A stretch of 64,000 bases of DNA. Origin: an uncultured Bacteroidales bacterium. GTDB taxonomy: Bacteria > Bacteroidota > Bacteroidia > Bacteroidales > Muribaculaceae. The stretch is from NCBI GenBank assembly GCA_946412245.1, contig CAMKGM010000004.1, forward strand, positions 18,933-82,932. The letters run 5' to 3'. The translations under genes and the position numbers were made by a program. Positions 35,711 through 44,093 of the stretch are shown here, piece by piece. The notes under the pieces are model-generated. The model was not told the DNA's origin, did not search any database, and worked only from the letters and a program-made list of their open reading frames with translations. Position 1 is the stretch's first letter, and each line of letters starts with the position of its first letter.

Positions 35711-37840
35711 ATGAAAAAACGTTTTTGTATATTAGTGTGTAATTGTGCTTTCACTATTATAGCAAGCGCAGCTATTAATAATGGTTTTTATCGCATCCGC
35801 AATGTTAATGCCAGCAATGAATATCTTAACATTGTTTATGACTCCATCAATGCTCAAACCATTGTAGGATCTGCATCAAGTCTTGCAGACGATAAAGGAG
35901 AAGCGGCAATGGGTAGAGTTGGCACTTTTCTTGACATTGACATCAAAACCATCAAGCCAAATTCAGTTTATACTGCACCGGGATCTATTATTTATCTTGA
36001 ACAACAGTCGGGATCGTCTAAAGACTTTGATATTATAGGTCAAGGTGTTGGATTGAAATATATTTCTTATTGTGCATATGTTGGTACTAATGCAGGAGCA
36101 TATGTTCTTGATGGTATTCCTGCCACTTTAGAAGAAACATCTTCGGGTAGTAATATTTATACAGCAAAAGTCACATTAAACAAATCTGTTCAAGGGTATA
36201 CAATTAACCAAACACGTTATTTAGGAGATGTCAATAGCAAATTGTCATTGTCAAAAACAGCTGATACAGGTTATCAATGGTACATTGAGCCTTTAAATAT
36301 TACAGACAATTATTTTGCTGTTTCTCCGATTTCGCAATATACCCAATATGGAAAATACTATACAACTTTGCGCACTGCTTTTTCCTATAAGGTTCCTGAA
36401 GGTAGCCATGTCAAGGTATATAAGGTTACAGCTCTTCCATCTACAAATGGAGGAGTTGCCACACTTGAAGAAATTCCGCAAGGTAGTGTTATACCGGCAG
36501 GCTTACCCGTTATTATCGAAAGTAGCTCGCTTAATTATTCCGACAACAAATTAGCCCCCTACTATAATAGTTCTACAGCTCCTATTGTGAGGTCAACGGC
36601 AAATGCAAGCACTTCCGGCTGGCTAATTCCTAGAATTTCATCAGCTTCAATAACAGTTACAGGTATTACTAATAGTAATGTTTTATATAATAATTATGGC
36701 AGACATGGTCATGACGCTTACTTGGCAGCCACTCACACTTCTGGTTATGGCGCTAATTTAAAGAATGGTTGGGCTCCAGAAGGCGACAACATCGGATTTT
36801 TTAAAGGAAAATGTCCGGCAAATAGAGAAATCTATAAATTGGGCATTAAAGACGGACAAGTTGGATTTTGGGATCGAGTACAGACCAATGAAATCATCAA
36901 TGGAAATGAAGCTTATTCTCCTATCCAATGCGCTCTATTTCCCGTTCAGGAGGCAGAACTGAAAACCATTGTCAAAGATGGTTATGAAAATTCACCATAT
37001 ACTGTCTCCGACATGCTTTATGGTGTAAAAGTAGCTGGCGGCAAACTCTATGCCAAGGACAACAATCAGTATGCCACCCCCAGCGAGAAGCCTGCTGACG
37101 CTATTGACTATATGGCTCATGCCAACCTTCAAACCGGTTATGACCAAAGCAACTGGGTAGCCCTCAATGTGGAAAATCCCGGTTCTTATGTCGATAAAGA
37201 CCTTCAGGTTGTCGGTTCGTTGCTTCGCAAACCCAATCCGGAGATGACTGTTACCAAGATTACGGCCACAGCTCCTGCTTCATCAGGTTACACGCCCAAT
37301 GTCTACATCCCCGCCAACTTCATGGGCGAAACCCAAACCAGCACAGTGGGCAACCAAAACACCTACTTCTTCGTGACGCCCAAGCCGCAAGAATATGCAC
37401 ACATCTCTTGGGCCGTCTATGGCGGTGATGGCAAGTTCTATGTCAACGCTCCTGAGGGATCATCAAACTTGGCTCACATCAAAGGCGGTTTCATTGCCAA
37501 CGATGAGATGATGCCTGCAGGCACGAGCCTCAGCCACTTTATTGTGGGCAACAGCTACGAGTTCAATGCCATCATTCAGCGTGCTTCCGCAAGCAACTTG
37601 TCGCTCCGTGCCACGCCTTACACCGACGGTGGCTTCAGCACCGAGTGGGTTGTTTACCCCTTGGAGGCTCCGGCAGGAACGCCAACCGCAGTGACCGATA
37701 TCTTCACAACCAAGTCGGTTACCGGTATCAAGTACTACAACTTGGCGGGCTTGGCTAGTGATGTGCCTTTTGACGGCATTAACATCCGCGTGACCACCTA
37801 CTCCGACGGTACGCGCCAAGCTTCGAAAATCAGGTTTTAA
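35711..37840 (+). CDS. Mosaic secreted protein with type IX-like C-terminal domain
   Basis: 709 residues. A signal peptide (to about IIASAAIN) leads into a GFYRIRNVNASNEYLNI segment that matches the repeat starts of the upstream giant protein. The middle (about 200-290) has DNYFAVSPISQY and GSVIPAGLPVIIES, the module also found at 40559. The C-terminus (GIKYYNLAG, PFDGINIRVT) is a type IX-like sorting domain. Codons of the first 430 residues are AT-rich and the last 270 GC-rich, unlike the uniformly GC-rich upstream gene, so it seems assembled from two sources. The function is unknown. Confidence 0.75.
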   Translation: MKKRFCILVCNCAFTIIASAAINNGFYRIRNVNASNEYLNIVYDSINAQTIVGSASSLADDKGEAAMGRVGTFLDIDIKTIKPNSVYTAPGSIIYLEQQSGSSKDFDIIGQGVGLKYISYCAYVGTNAGAYVLDGIPATLEETSSGSNIYTAKVTLNKSVQGYTINQTRYLGDVNSKLSLSKTADTGYQWYIEPLNITDNYFAVSPISQYTQYGKYYTTLRTAFSYKVPEGSHVKVYKVTALPSTNGGVATLEEIPQGSVIPAGLPVIIESSSLNYSDNKLAPYYNSSTAPIVRSTANASTSGWLIPRISSASITVTGITNSNVLYNNYGRHGHDAYLAATHTSGYGANLKNGWAPEGDNIGFFKGKCPANREIYKLGIKDGQVGFWDRVQTNEIINGNEAYSPIQCALFPVQEAELKTIVKDGYENSPYTVSDMLYGVKVAGGKLYAKDNNQYATPSEKPADAIDYMAHANLQTGYDQSNWVALNVENPGSYVDKDLQVVGSLLRKPNPEMTVTKITATAPASSGYTPNVYIPANFMGETQTSTVGNQNTYFFVTPKPQEYAHISWAVYGGDGKFYVNAPEGSSNLAHIKGGFIANDEMMPAGTSLSHFIVGNSYEFNAIIQRASASNLSLRATPYTDGGFSTEWVVYPLEAPAGTPTAVTDIFTTKSVTGIKYYNLAGLASDVPFDGINIRVTTYSDGTRQASKIRF

Positions 37841-37853
37841 CCTCGCTACAATA

Positions 37854-37886
37854 ATGGGTGTGCCACGCATGTGACACACCCATTTG
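37854..37886 (+). terminator. Intrinsic terminator
   Basis: ATGGGTGTG/CACACCCAT with an inner CAC/GTG pair and TTTG after it. A second small hairpin TCACGC-gaca-GCGTGA follows at 37915-37930. Confidence 0.75.
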
Positions 37887-37979
37887 TTTGATTTGAGTTA
37901 ATTTGTAGGATTTCTCACGCGACAGCGTGACTCCTATTTTTGAGGCTTGTTCAAGAACATTATATTGATTAGAATATTT

Positions 37980-39224
37980 ATGAACCGTTTACTATCCATA
38001 GTTCTCGCAACACTCCTCACCACCACCCTGCTCTCAGCGCAGCGTGGCGACGTCAATCGCGACGGCACGGTGAACGTGAGCGACGTGACCACACTGGTCA
38101 ACATAATTCTGGGCGTGCAGCAGACCGACTCTGCCACCGCCGACGTGAATCAGGACACACACATTAACGTGAGCGATATCACCGCACTGGTCAACCTCAT
38201 CCTGAATCCACCAGTTCCGGAGCCGCAAGACAGCATCTGCTTCATGCACATCAGCGACACCCACAGCACCGACATCACGCTCAAACCCATGATTGAGATG
38301 CTCGATACGGGCGACTGCGCCTTTGCCGTCATCACGGGCGACCTCATGCCCACCACCGCTATGCTCAACGAACTCAAGGCTGCCACAAAACCCATCTTCC
38401 AGATTCCGGGCAATCACGATTCCTGGGACGGACTGGGACAACGGGGCTTCCACGAGCAGGTGCAGCTCGCCACCAATCAGGACTACGACATCCACTATGG
38501 TGCCGACGATGCCTGCTATTTCTATGCCGACGTGCGTCAGAACAACCGCACCCTGCGCGTCATTGGCATCGACCAGTACGAGATTGAGACGGTGGGACCC
38601 ACCCACACCAACAGTGCCATCGTTTACTCGCAAAAGCAGATTGACTGGTTCATAGACGTGCTGGAGCATAGCGACGAGGTCGACGGCATCATCATCCTGG
38701 CGCATGCGGGCTTTGGCAACCATGCCATTGGCGCGCGCGACATGAGCTACGTCAACGAGTTCGTTTCCATCAACGCATGGACCTTCCTGTTCGGCTACCT
38801 GCACGACGGCATCAGCAATCCGCAGATGATTCCCGAAATCGTTGAGGCCTTCAGCACAGGTGTCAATCTGGAGAATGTGCGCTACTGCAACGGCATTGAA
38901 GGCGATACTATCACCATCAACACCCATTTCACGGGGCCACACAACTCCTTCATCGCGCACTACGCCGGCCACATTCACTTCGACATCGTCGAACCCCTGC
39001 CCAACTTCCCGCAACAGACCATGGCAATCATCGCCTACGGCGGTAAGGGACGCGGCAACGACTGGAACGACCTTGTCAAACCGGCTACCGGCGAGCAGTC
39101 CTACACCATTAACCGCAACACGGTCAATTTCACCACGCGACAACTCGACATCACGCGTCTGGGTTCAACGGAGAAAATCGACGGCACCTTCCGCCGACAC
39201 ATCTCCTTCCCCCTCCGCCCCTAA
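37980..39224 (+). CDS. Secreted metallophosphoesterase with N-terminal dockerin-like domain
   Basis: 414 residues from MNRLLSIVLATLL (37980); the in-frame ATG at 37947 would add residues before the signal peptide. Right after the signal peptide comes a two-repeat dockerin-like module (GDVNRDGTVNVSDVTTLVN, DVNQDTHINVSDITALVN). The calcineurin-like phosphoesterase domain follows, with HISDTHSTD, VITGDLM, IPGNHDSWDG, LAHAGFG and HYAGHIHFD, which supply all metal ligands. The dockerin is at the N-terminus here, unlike its neighbours. The substrate is unknown; secreted phosphatase or phosphodiesterase activity is expected. Confidence 0.85.
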   Translation: MNRLLSIVLATLLTTTLLSAQRGDVNRDGTVNVSDVTTLVNIILGVQQTDSATADVNQDTHINVSDITALVNLILNPPVPEPQDSICFMHISDTHSTDITLKPMIEMLDTGDCAFAVITGDLMPTTAMLNELKAATKPIFQIPGNHDSWDGLGQRGFHEQVQLATNQDYDIHYGADDACYFYADVRQNNRTLRVIGIDQYEIETVGPTHTNSAIVYSQKQIDWFIDVLEHSDEVDGIIILAHAGFGNHAIGARDMSYVNEFVSINAWTFLFGYLHDGISNPQMIPEIVEAFSTGVNLENVRYCNGIEGDTITINTHFTGPHNSFIAHYAGHIHFDIVEPLPNFPQQTMAIIAYGGKGRGNDWNDLVKPATGEQSYTINRNTVNFTTRQLDITRLGSTEKIDGTFRRHISFPLRP

Positions 39225-39262
39225 CCCACGTTAGGGACAGCGCATACCCTATCCACCTCTCC

Positions 39263-39310
39263 GAGAACTCTGAGAACTCCGAGAACTCTGAAAACTCTGA
39301 GAACTCCGAG
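39263..39310. repeat. 9-bp tandem repeat, five units (GAGAACTCY)
   Basis: GAGAACTCT, GAGAACTCC, GAGAACTCT, GAAAACTCT, GAGAACTCC, then GAG. Lies between the metallophosphoesterase and the next dockerin gene. A related array in inverse sense lies at 41876. Confidence 0.9.
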
Positions 39311-39348
39311 CATAGAAAAAGAATAATTAATAAATAAAAAAAACGCTT

Positions 39349-40530
39349 ATGAAAAAGATTCTCTTACTACTGACCCTCGCCTGGGCGTTCACATCTCAGG
39401 CCACCTATGAGGTCACGGTCACGACAGCTTCCAATGACTCTCATGAGCACTACTATGCCAAGGAGCCCAATGGCCCTGACATGAACGTGCACACCAAAAT
39501 CGGTCACTACAAACTCACCGATTCTATCCAAATTCGCTCCTTCTTTGTCGAGGCCATGGTTCTGCCCGGTGACCTGGAGGGCATGCCACTCAACGCCAAG
39601 TTCACCGGCATTGAACTCGACGGCGCATCGACCAAACCCGGCAGCGCCACCTGCTTCAACTTCAAAGTCTACATCAAGAAACTCACTCCTGAAGTCATGG
39701 TGAAACCGGGTGGCGAGTGCTACACCGGCGGCTACGATAGGGCTGTCACCTACTACGAGGGCGAGGAGCCTTACTTCGACGGACAAGCAATCTTTGACGA
39801 CATTGCTGCCGAAGGGGGACTCGGCACCATTTGCGATGCCAACTTCAGCCGCCCCTATACCTATAAGGGCGACTCGCTGCGCATCGGCCTTGATATGGAC
39901 ATCCCCGACCCTATGCACTTCTACTACAAGCAGACTTCGGCACAAGTTGCCGACGCGGTATCCTATCACGTTTCTAACTTCGTGGCGATTGTCAGCGACG
40001 TGCCCATGCCGCTGAACAATGTCTGCTTCTACCCTTCCAGCCTCTTGGCTTCATACGCCAACCGTTTCGGCATGGCGTTTACGCCCAATATGCTCCCCGC
40101 ATTTATCATCAATTATTATACCAACGATATTACGGGTACCTACAATGGCGAGAACGAGGCCACCGTCACACTCATGGCCGAGGGCGACACCATTGCCACC
40201 GCACAGGTGAGCAATGGCGCAACCTTCGCCTTTGAGTCACTTGACACGGAGCGCATTTACACCCTGTATGTCAACGACGAACCCGTACAGGAACTCACCT
40301 TCGCCGAACCCGACCAAGACATCAATCTTGAAATCAACGAAGAGACCTTGCTATTGGGTGACGTGAACCGCGACGGCGCCGTGAATGTGAGCGATGTCAC
40401 CGCGCTAATCAACATGATTCTCGGCGTTACCGAGAAAGATATGGAATCGGCCGATGTTGATGGCAACACGCTGGTCAATGTCTCTGACGTTACTACCCTT
40501 GTCAATATCATTCTCGGCATTATCTCTTAA
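39349..40530 (+). CDS. Secreted dockerin protein, function unknown
   Basis: 393 residues. A signal peptide (MKKILLLLTLAWAFTSQA) precedes a beta-rich region of about 300 residues with no recognised domain (repeated Tyr/Asp, GGECYTGGYD, FSRPYTYKGDSLRIGLDMDI). A linker follows with a small Ig-like stretch, then a C-terminal two-repeat dockerin-like module (GDVNRDGAVNVSDVTALIN, DVDGNTLVNVSDVTTLVN). The next gene starts 28 bases on, so they are one unit. The N-terminal part could be a carbohydrate-binding or adhesive domain; nothing proves this. Confidence 0.75.
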   Translation: MKKILLLLTLAWAFTSQATYEVTVTTASNDSHEHYYAKEPNGPDMNVHTKIGHYKLTDSIQIRSFFVEAMVLPGDLEGMPLNAKFTGIELDGASTKPGSATCFNFKVYIKKLTPEVMVKPGGECYTGGYDRAVTYYEGEEPYFDGQAIFDDIAAEGGLGTICDANFSRPYTYKGDSLRIGLDMDIPDPMHFYYKQTSAQVADAVSYHVSNFVAIVSDVPMPLNNVCFYPSSLLASYANRFGMAFTPNMLPAFIINYYTNDITGTYNGENEATVTLMAEGDTIATAQVSNGATFAFESLDTERIYTLYVNDEPVQELTFAEPDQDINLEINEETLLLGDVNRDGAVNVSDVTALINMILGVTEKDMESADVDGNTLVNVSDVTTLVNIILGIIS

Positions 40531-40558
40531 TTGTCAAACCACTTAAAACATATCCAAA

Positions 40559-41761
40559 ATGAAAACTTTCAAAACTATTCTTTTGGCAGCTATGATGCTG
40601 GGCATCAGCCTGCCTGCCACCGCCGACTTTAACGGCACCGGCTACTATCGCGTAAAAAATGAAAAATATAGTCGCTATATTTCTGCGGCAAACGATGATG
40701 GAGATTTCACTACATCTATAGCCATGATAAGCAACCCCGATTCAGTGATATTTGATGCCGGTTCTGTCATTCATCTTGAATATATTGATAGCCTTGGAGG
40801 TTATGACCTAAGAACACAAGGCTTAAGCACCGCTGAAATGTCACGAATACTTTTCCTTCAGATGTTTGGTGTAATGCAAACCGTACCTGTGATAATCAAC
40901 CATATTTCTGATGATGCTAATGGGGTGCCTCTGTATAATGCGTCAATCACTGTTACTGATGATTCTGACCCAGAGTATATAACATCAGTTACAGCATACT
41001 TCCAAGATCAAGGCGGGCTTCCTGGTGGTTTTATAAGCAATGATTTTGACATTGCCATGACAGGCAATGACCCCACAACGCGCTGGTACATCACCCCCGT
41101 CGATGCTGCTGACAACTACTTCACCCCCGCCCCAGATGAGGATGGCAACTATGTGAACGACGGCACCTACAACTACGCCACGCTCTACGTCGACTTCCCC
41201 GTCTTGCTCCCCGCCGATGCCGAAGCCTATATCGTGACCACCGACGAGACTAACTGCGTGAAGATGGCTGCCGCCGGCGAACTCGTTCCGGCCAACACCG
41301 CCATGCTCCTGCGCTGGAAAGTGGGCACCACCCTCAAACTGAATGCCGTCGTCCCCACCGACGAGCTTCCTGTAGTCACTGTTCCCGATGGCAACCAGCT
41401 CTACTGGTGCGGCACCTACTTCGGCAAGAACAGCCAGGTTGATCCTGAGGGCTACTATGAACTCGCTGTAACCGACGGCAAAGTGGGCTTCACCAAGCAA
41501 ATTGAGGAGTGGAAGAACAACACCGTCTATATGCACGGCGCTACTGAGCTCGTTTGGCCACAGGAAGCCGGCATTCGCGGTGATGCCAACGGCGACGGCG
41601 AGGTGAATGTGAACGACGTCACGGTTACCATCAACTTTATTCTGGAAAAGAACCCCACTGAGTTTGTCTTTGCCAACGCCGACGTGAATGGTGACGGTGA
41701 AGTAACCGTGCTTGATGTTACAGCAATCATCAACCTCATCCTCAGCGCCCCCACCCGCTAA
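40559..41761 (+). CDS. Secreted mosaic protein with C-terminal dockerin
   Basis: 400 residues. A signal peptide (AAMMLGISLPATA) is followed by GTGYYRVKNEKYSRYIS, the same start as the repeats of the giant protein. At about residues 175-260, RWYITPVDAADNYFTPAP and ELVPANTAMLLRW match the module at 35711. The end is a dockerin-like module (GDANGDGEVNVNDVTVTIN, DVNGDGEVTVLDVTAIIN). Codons for residues about 25-165 are AT-rich while both flanks are GC-rich, so an internal segment seems exchanged. It shares its body plan with the 35711 protein but carries a dockerin in place of the type IX-like tail. Confidence 0.75.
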   Translation: MKTFKTILLAAMMLGISLPATADFNGTGYYRVKNEKYSRYISAANDDGDFTTSIAMISNPDSVIFDAGSVIHLEYIDSLGGYDLRTQGLSTAEMSRILFLQMFGVMQTVPVIINHISDDANGVPLYNASITVTDDSDPEYITSVTAYFQDQGGLPGGFISNDFDIAMTGNDPTTRWYITPVDAADNYFTPAPDEDGNYVNDGTYNYATLYVDFPVLLPADAEAYIVTTDETNCVKMAAAGELVPANTAMLLRWKVGTTLKLNAVVPTDELPVVTVPDGNQLYWCGTYFGKNSQVDPEGYYELAVTDGKVGFTKQIEEWKNNTVYMHGATELVWPQEAGIRGDANGDGEVNVNDVTVTINFILEKNPTEFVFANADVNGDGEVTVLDVTAIINLILSAPTR

Positions 41762-41792
41762 CCCCAAACACCCGGCGGGTGCTCTCCGGTTA

Positions 41793-41850
41793 ACCCCCAG
41801 TACCACTACCATAGTGAGCGCAAGCGAACGGTGATAGCGGCACTGGGGGT
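41793..41850 (+). terminator. Long-loop inverted repeat after the dockerin genes
   Basis: ACCCCCAGT (41793-41801) pairs with ACTGGGGGT (41842-41850); the loop contains its own small stem CACTA/TAGTG. Probably a terminator. Confidence 0.55.
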
Positions 41851-41875
41851 AAATTATTTAGCTGTCAGCCATTCC

Positions 41876-41920
41876 GAGATCTCCGAGTTCTCAGAGATCT
41901 CCGAGTTCTTGGAGCTCTCC
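41876..41920. repeat. 9-bp tandem repeat, five units (GAGNTCTCN)
   Basis: GAGATCTCC, GAGTTCTCA, GAGATCTCC, GAGTTCTTG, GAGCTCTCC. The core is palindromic and is related, in inverse sense, to the array at 39263. Confidence 0.9.
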
Positions 41921-41985
41921 AAAACTGACAACTGATAACTGATAACCGTCATCTGATAACTGAAAAACTGATAACTGAAAACTGA
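41921..41985. repeat. Degenerate AACTGATAACTG repeats
   Basis: At least five overlapping copies of ACTGATAACTGA-like units directly after the 9-bp array. Confidence 0.7.
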
Positions 41986-42001
41986 CTTCTGTCATCTTCT
42001 T

Positions 42002-42033
42002 TTTGACTTTCTCAATAAAAACCGTTAACTTTG
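42002..42033 (+). promoter_or_regulatory. Promoter of the second metallophosphoesterase
   Basis: TTTG (42002-42005), 20 bases, TAACTTTG (42026-42033); start codon at 42077. Confidence 0.85.
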
Positions 42034-42076
42034 TAGGTTAACACGACGCTAACTGAATCATACAAAGTCAAAACTC

Positions 42077-44074
42077 ATGAAGACAAGCAGAATACTCACC
42101 CTCATCTTCCTGCTCACAATCGCGTTCAGGGTCACGGCCGACACCGAACCCACCGTCAGCGTGCAGGCACAGTACCAGCCGGGCGAATCGGTCACCATCA
42201 ACTACGCCAATTTGCCGGTCGGGGCCACCATCATGCTCTACAAAGACCTCTCGCTGCAACCCATGCGCGAGATGCTCGAAGTGAGCGATGAACAAAGCGG
42301 CGTCTTCACATTGGCTAACACGCTGGAGCCGGGTTCCTATGAGGTGCGAAGCATACTCAATGACACGCAAGTCGCCGAACCGGTGAGTTTCATCGTCAGC
42401 CAACCACCTTTCAAGCGCGACGACAAAAACATACTGGTTCTGAGCGACATACACGTCATGGCGCCCGAACTGCTTGAGGCCGACGGCGCTGCTATGGCCG
42501 ACTATGTGGCAAGCGACCGCAAGATGATTAGGCAAAGTGCTGAAATCTTCACCACCATGGTCGACAGCATCATTCATCTGCAACCTGAGCTCCTGCTCAT
42601 CAGCGGCGACCTCACTAAAGACGGCGAACGCCTGAGCCACGAATACGTTGTCAACGAACTCAATCGCCTGCGCGACGCAGGCATCAGCACCCTGGTCATT
42701 CCGGGCAACCACGACTGCAACAACCCCGCAGCACGGTACTTCAACGGTAGCGAGACCCGCTATGCCGAGACCGTCACTCGCGACGAGTTTGCCGACCTTT
42801 ATCACAACTACGGATACGGCGAGAGCTCTGAACGCGACCCCAACTCGCTCAGCTACGTCTGTGAGCCTTTTGATGGCCTCGTAGTCGTGGGCATCGACAG
42901 CAATCGCGACGAGGAGAATCTGCTCACCTGCCGAGGCGACAGTGCCGACGTGGCACAGGTGGGTGGACGCGTCAAACCGGAAACCCTCGACTGGATTCAA
43001 GAGCGCATGAAGGAAGCAAACGCTGCCGGCAAACGCGTCATTGCCATGATGCACCACCACCTCATTCAGCACTTTGACAAAGAGGCATCCCTGCTCAAGC
43101 CCTACATCATTGAGCAAAACGACTCAGTGCGCGACTTGCTGATGGAGGCAGGACTCCAAGTGCTGTTCACAGGACACCTCCACGTGCCCGACATTGCCCG
43201 ATGCCGACACTCAAGCAAAGCCGATACGCTCACCGAGGTATCGAGCGGCGCACTCGTGGGTTACCCCCACCCCTTCAGAGTGGTCACGCTAAACACCGAC
43301 AACACCGTGATGAGCATTGACGGAGGCCTGCTGCGCTCCATTCCTTCCATGCCCGACTTGCAGCGGCAATCTAACGCCACGCTACAAGCATGCATCCCCT
43401 CGCTCATCAGGCGACTGGCGGGTATGTACTTCGACAAAGTTATAGAGAAAGTGGGTGAAATGATTGGTGACACGGAACTCATCTACGGCCTATGTGACAT
43501 CCCCGAAGACACCGACGAACTGGCCGACATCGTCAACGGCTATCTCGGCGATCAGGCTAAACGCAGCTACCTGCTCATGGCCGAAGGCAACGAGGGCATG
43601 AAATTCACCGATGACCTGCGCGACGAGGTCTTTGAGGGCGTTGACAACCTCTTCTATCGCATTGTCTTACCCGAGTATGCTCCCATTCTGCGCGATGTCT
43701 ATCTGGGTTATGCCTATCCCAAACTCGACACACTGTTCGTGAGCGTTTACAACGACATCAACAACTTGGGCAAACCGTTCGAGACCGTTGTCAATGATCT
43801 CTATACCACCCTGAACCTGGGTAGCCAACCCATCAGTGTGACTCAACCTGTGGCCGATGCTAATCACGCATTACAAGTAGTGCCGACAGTCACTACGGGC
43901 CCTGTGAGCATCACTTCGTCAACCGAGGGACTCATTGAGATTTATAACCTGAGCGGTCACCTCATCTACAGGCATCCATGCCGGCCCGGCGAACCGCTAC
44001 CCTACCATTTCAACACCGGTGGCATCTATATCGTGAGAGGCAGAAATCATGCAGTCAAGGTCATCGTTCACTAA
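42077..44074 (+). CDS. Secreted metallophosphoesterase with type IX-like C-terminal domain
   Basis: 665 residues. A signal peptide (ILTLIFLLTIAFRVTA) and a short beta domain (about 30-110) are followed by a calcineurin-like domain: LSDIHVM, LISGDLTKDGE, IPGNHDCNNP, MMHHHLIQH and FTGHLHVPDI, so all metal ligands are present. A helical extension of about 230 residues follows. The C-terminus (LIEIYNLSGHLIY, GGIYIVRGRNHAVKVIV) is a good type A type IX sorting domain. Export across the outer membrane is expected. The substrate is unknown. It is 19 bases upstream of the ABC-F gene. Confidence 0.87.
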   Translation: MKTSRILTLIFLLTIAFRVTADTEPTVSVQAQYQPGESVTINYANLPVGATIMLYKDLSLQPMREMLEVSDEQSGVFTLANTLEPGSYEVRSILNDTQVAEPVSFIVSQPPFKRDDKNILVLSDIHVMAPELLEADGAAMADYVASDRKMIRQSAEIFTTMVDSIIHLQPELLLISGDLTKDGERLSHEYVVNELNRLRDAGISTLVIPGNHDCNNPAARYFNGSETRYAETVTRDEFADLYHNYGYGESSERDPNSLSYVCEPFDGLVVVGIDSNRDEENLLTCRGDSADVAQVGGRVKPETLDWIQERMKEANAAGKRVIAMMHHHLIQHFDKEASLLKPYIIEQNDSVRDLLMEAGLQVLFTGHLHVPDIARCRHSSKADTLTEVSSGALVGYPHPFRVVTLNTDNTVMSIDGGLLRSIPSMPDLQRQSNATLQACIPSLIRRLAGMYFDKVIEKVGEMIGDTELIYGLCDIPEDTDELADIVNGYLGDQAKRSYLLMAEGNEGMKFTDDLRDEVFEGVDNLFYRIVLPEYAPILRDVYLGYAYPKLDTLFVSVYNDINNLGKPFETVVNDLYTTLNLGSQPISVTQPVADANHALQVVPTVTTGPVSITSSTEGLIEIYNLSGHLIYRHPCRPGEPLPYHFNTGGIYIVRGRNHAVKVIVH

Positions 44075-44093
44075 TGCGAAAAGATTATTATTT

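Larger units (their letters stand above)
41762..42076. other. Intergenic region with terminator, two repeat arrays and a promoter
   Basis: 315 bases: terminator-like hairpin (41793-41850), 9-bp repeat array (41876-41920), AACTGATAACTG-type repeats (41921-41985) and the promoter of the next gene (42002-42033). No gene. Confidence 0.7.

Noticed and set aside
39263..41985. Repeat arrays as a CRISPR
   Set aside because: Units are 9-12 bases without spacers, so these are tandem repeats.
44049..44093. Extended start of the ABC-F ATPase
   Set aside because: It overlaps the upstream coding region and is not part of the family; the ATG at 44094 fits exactly.
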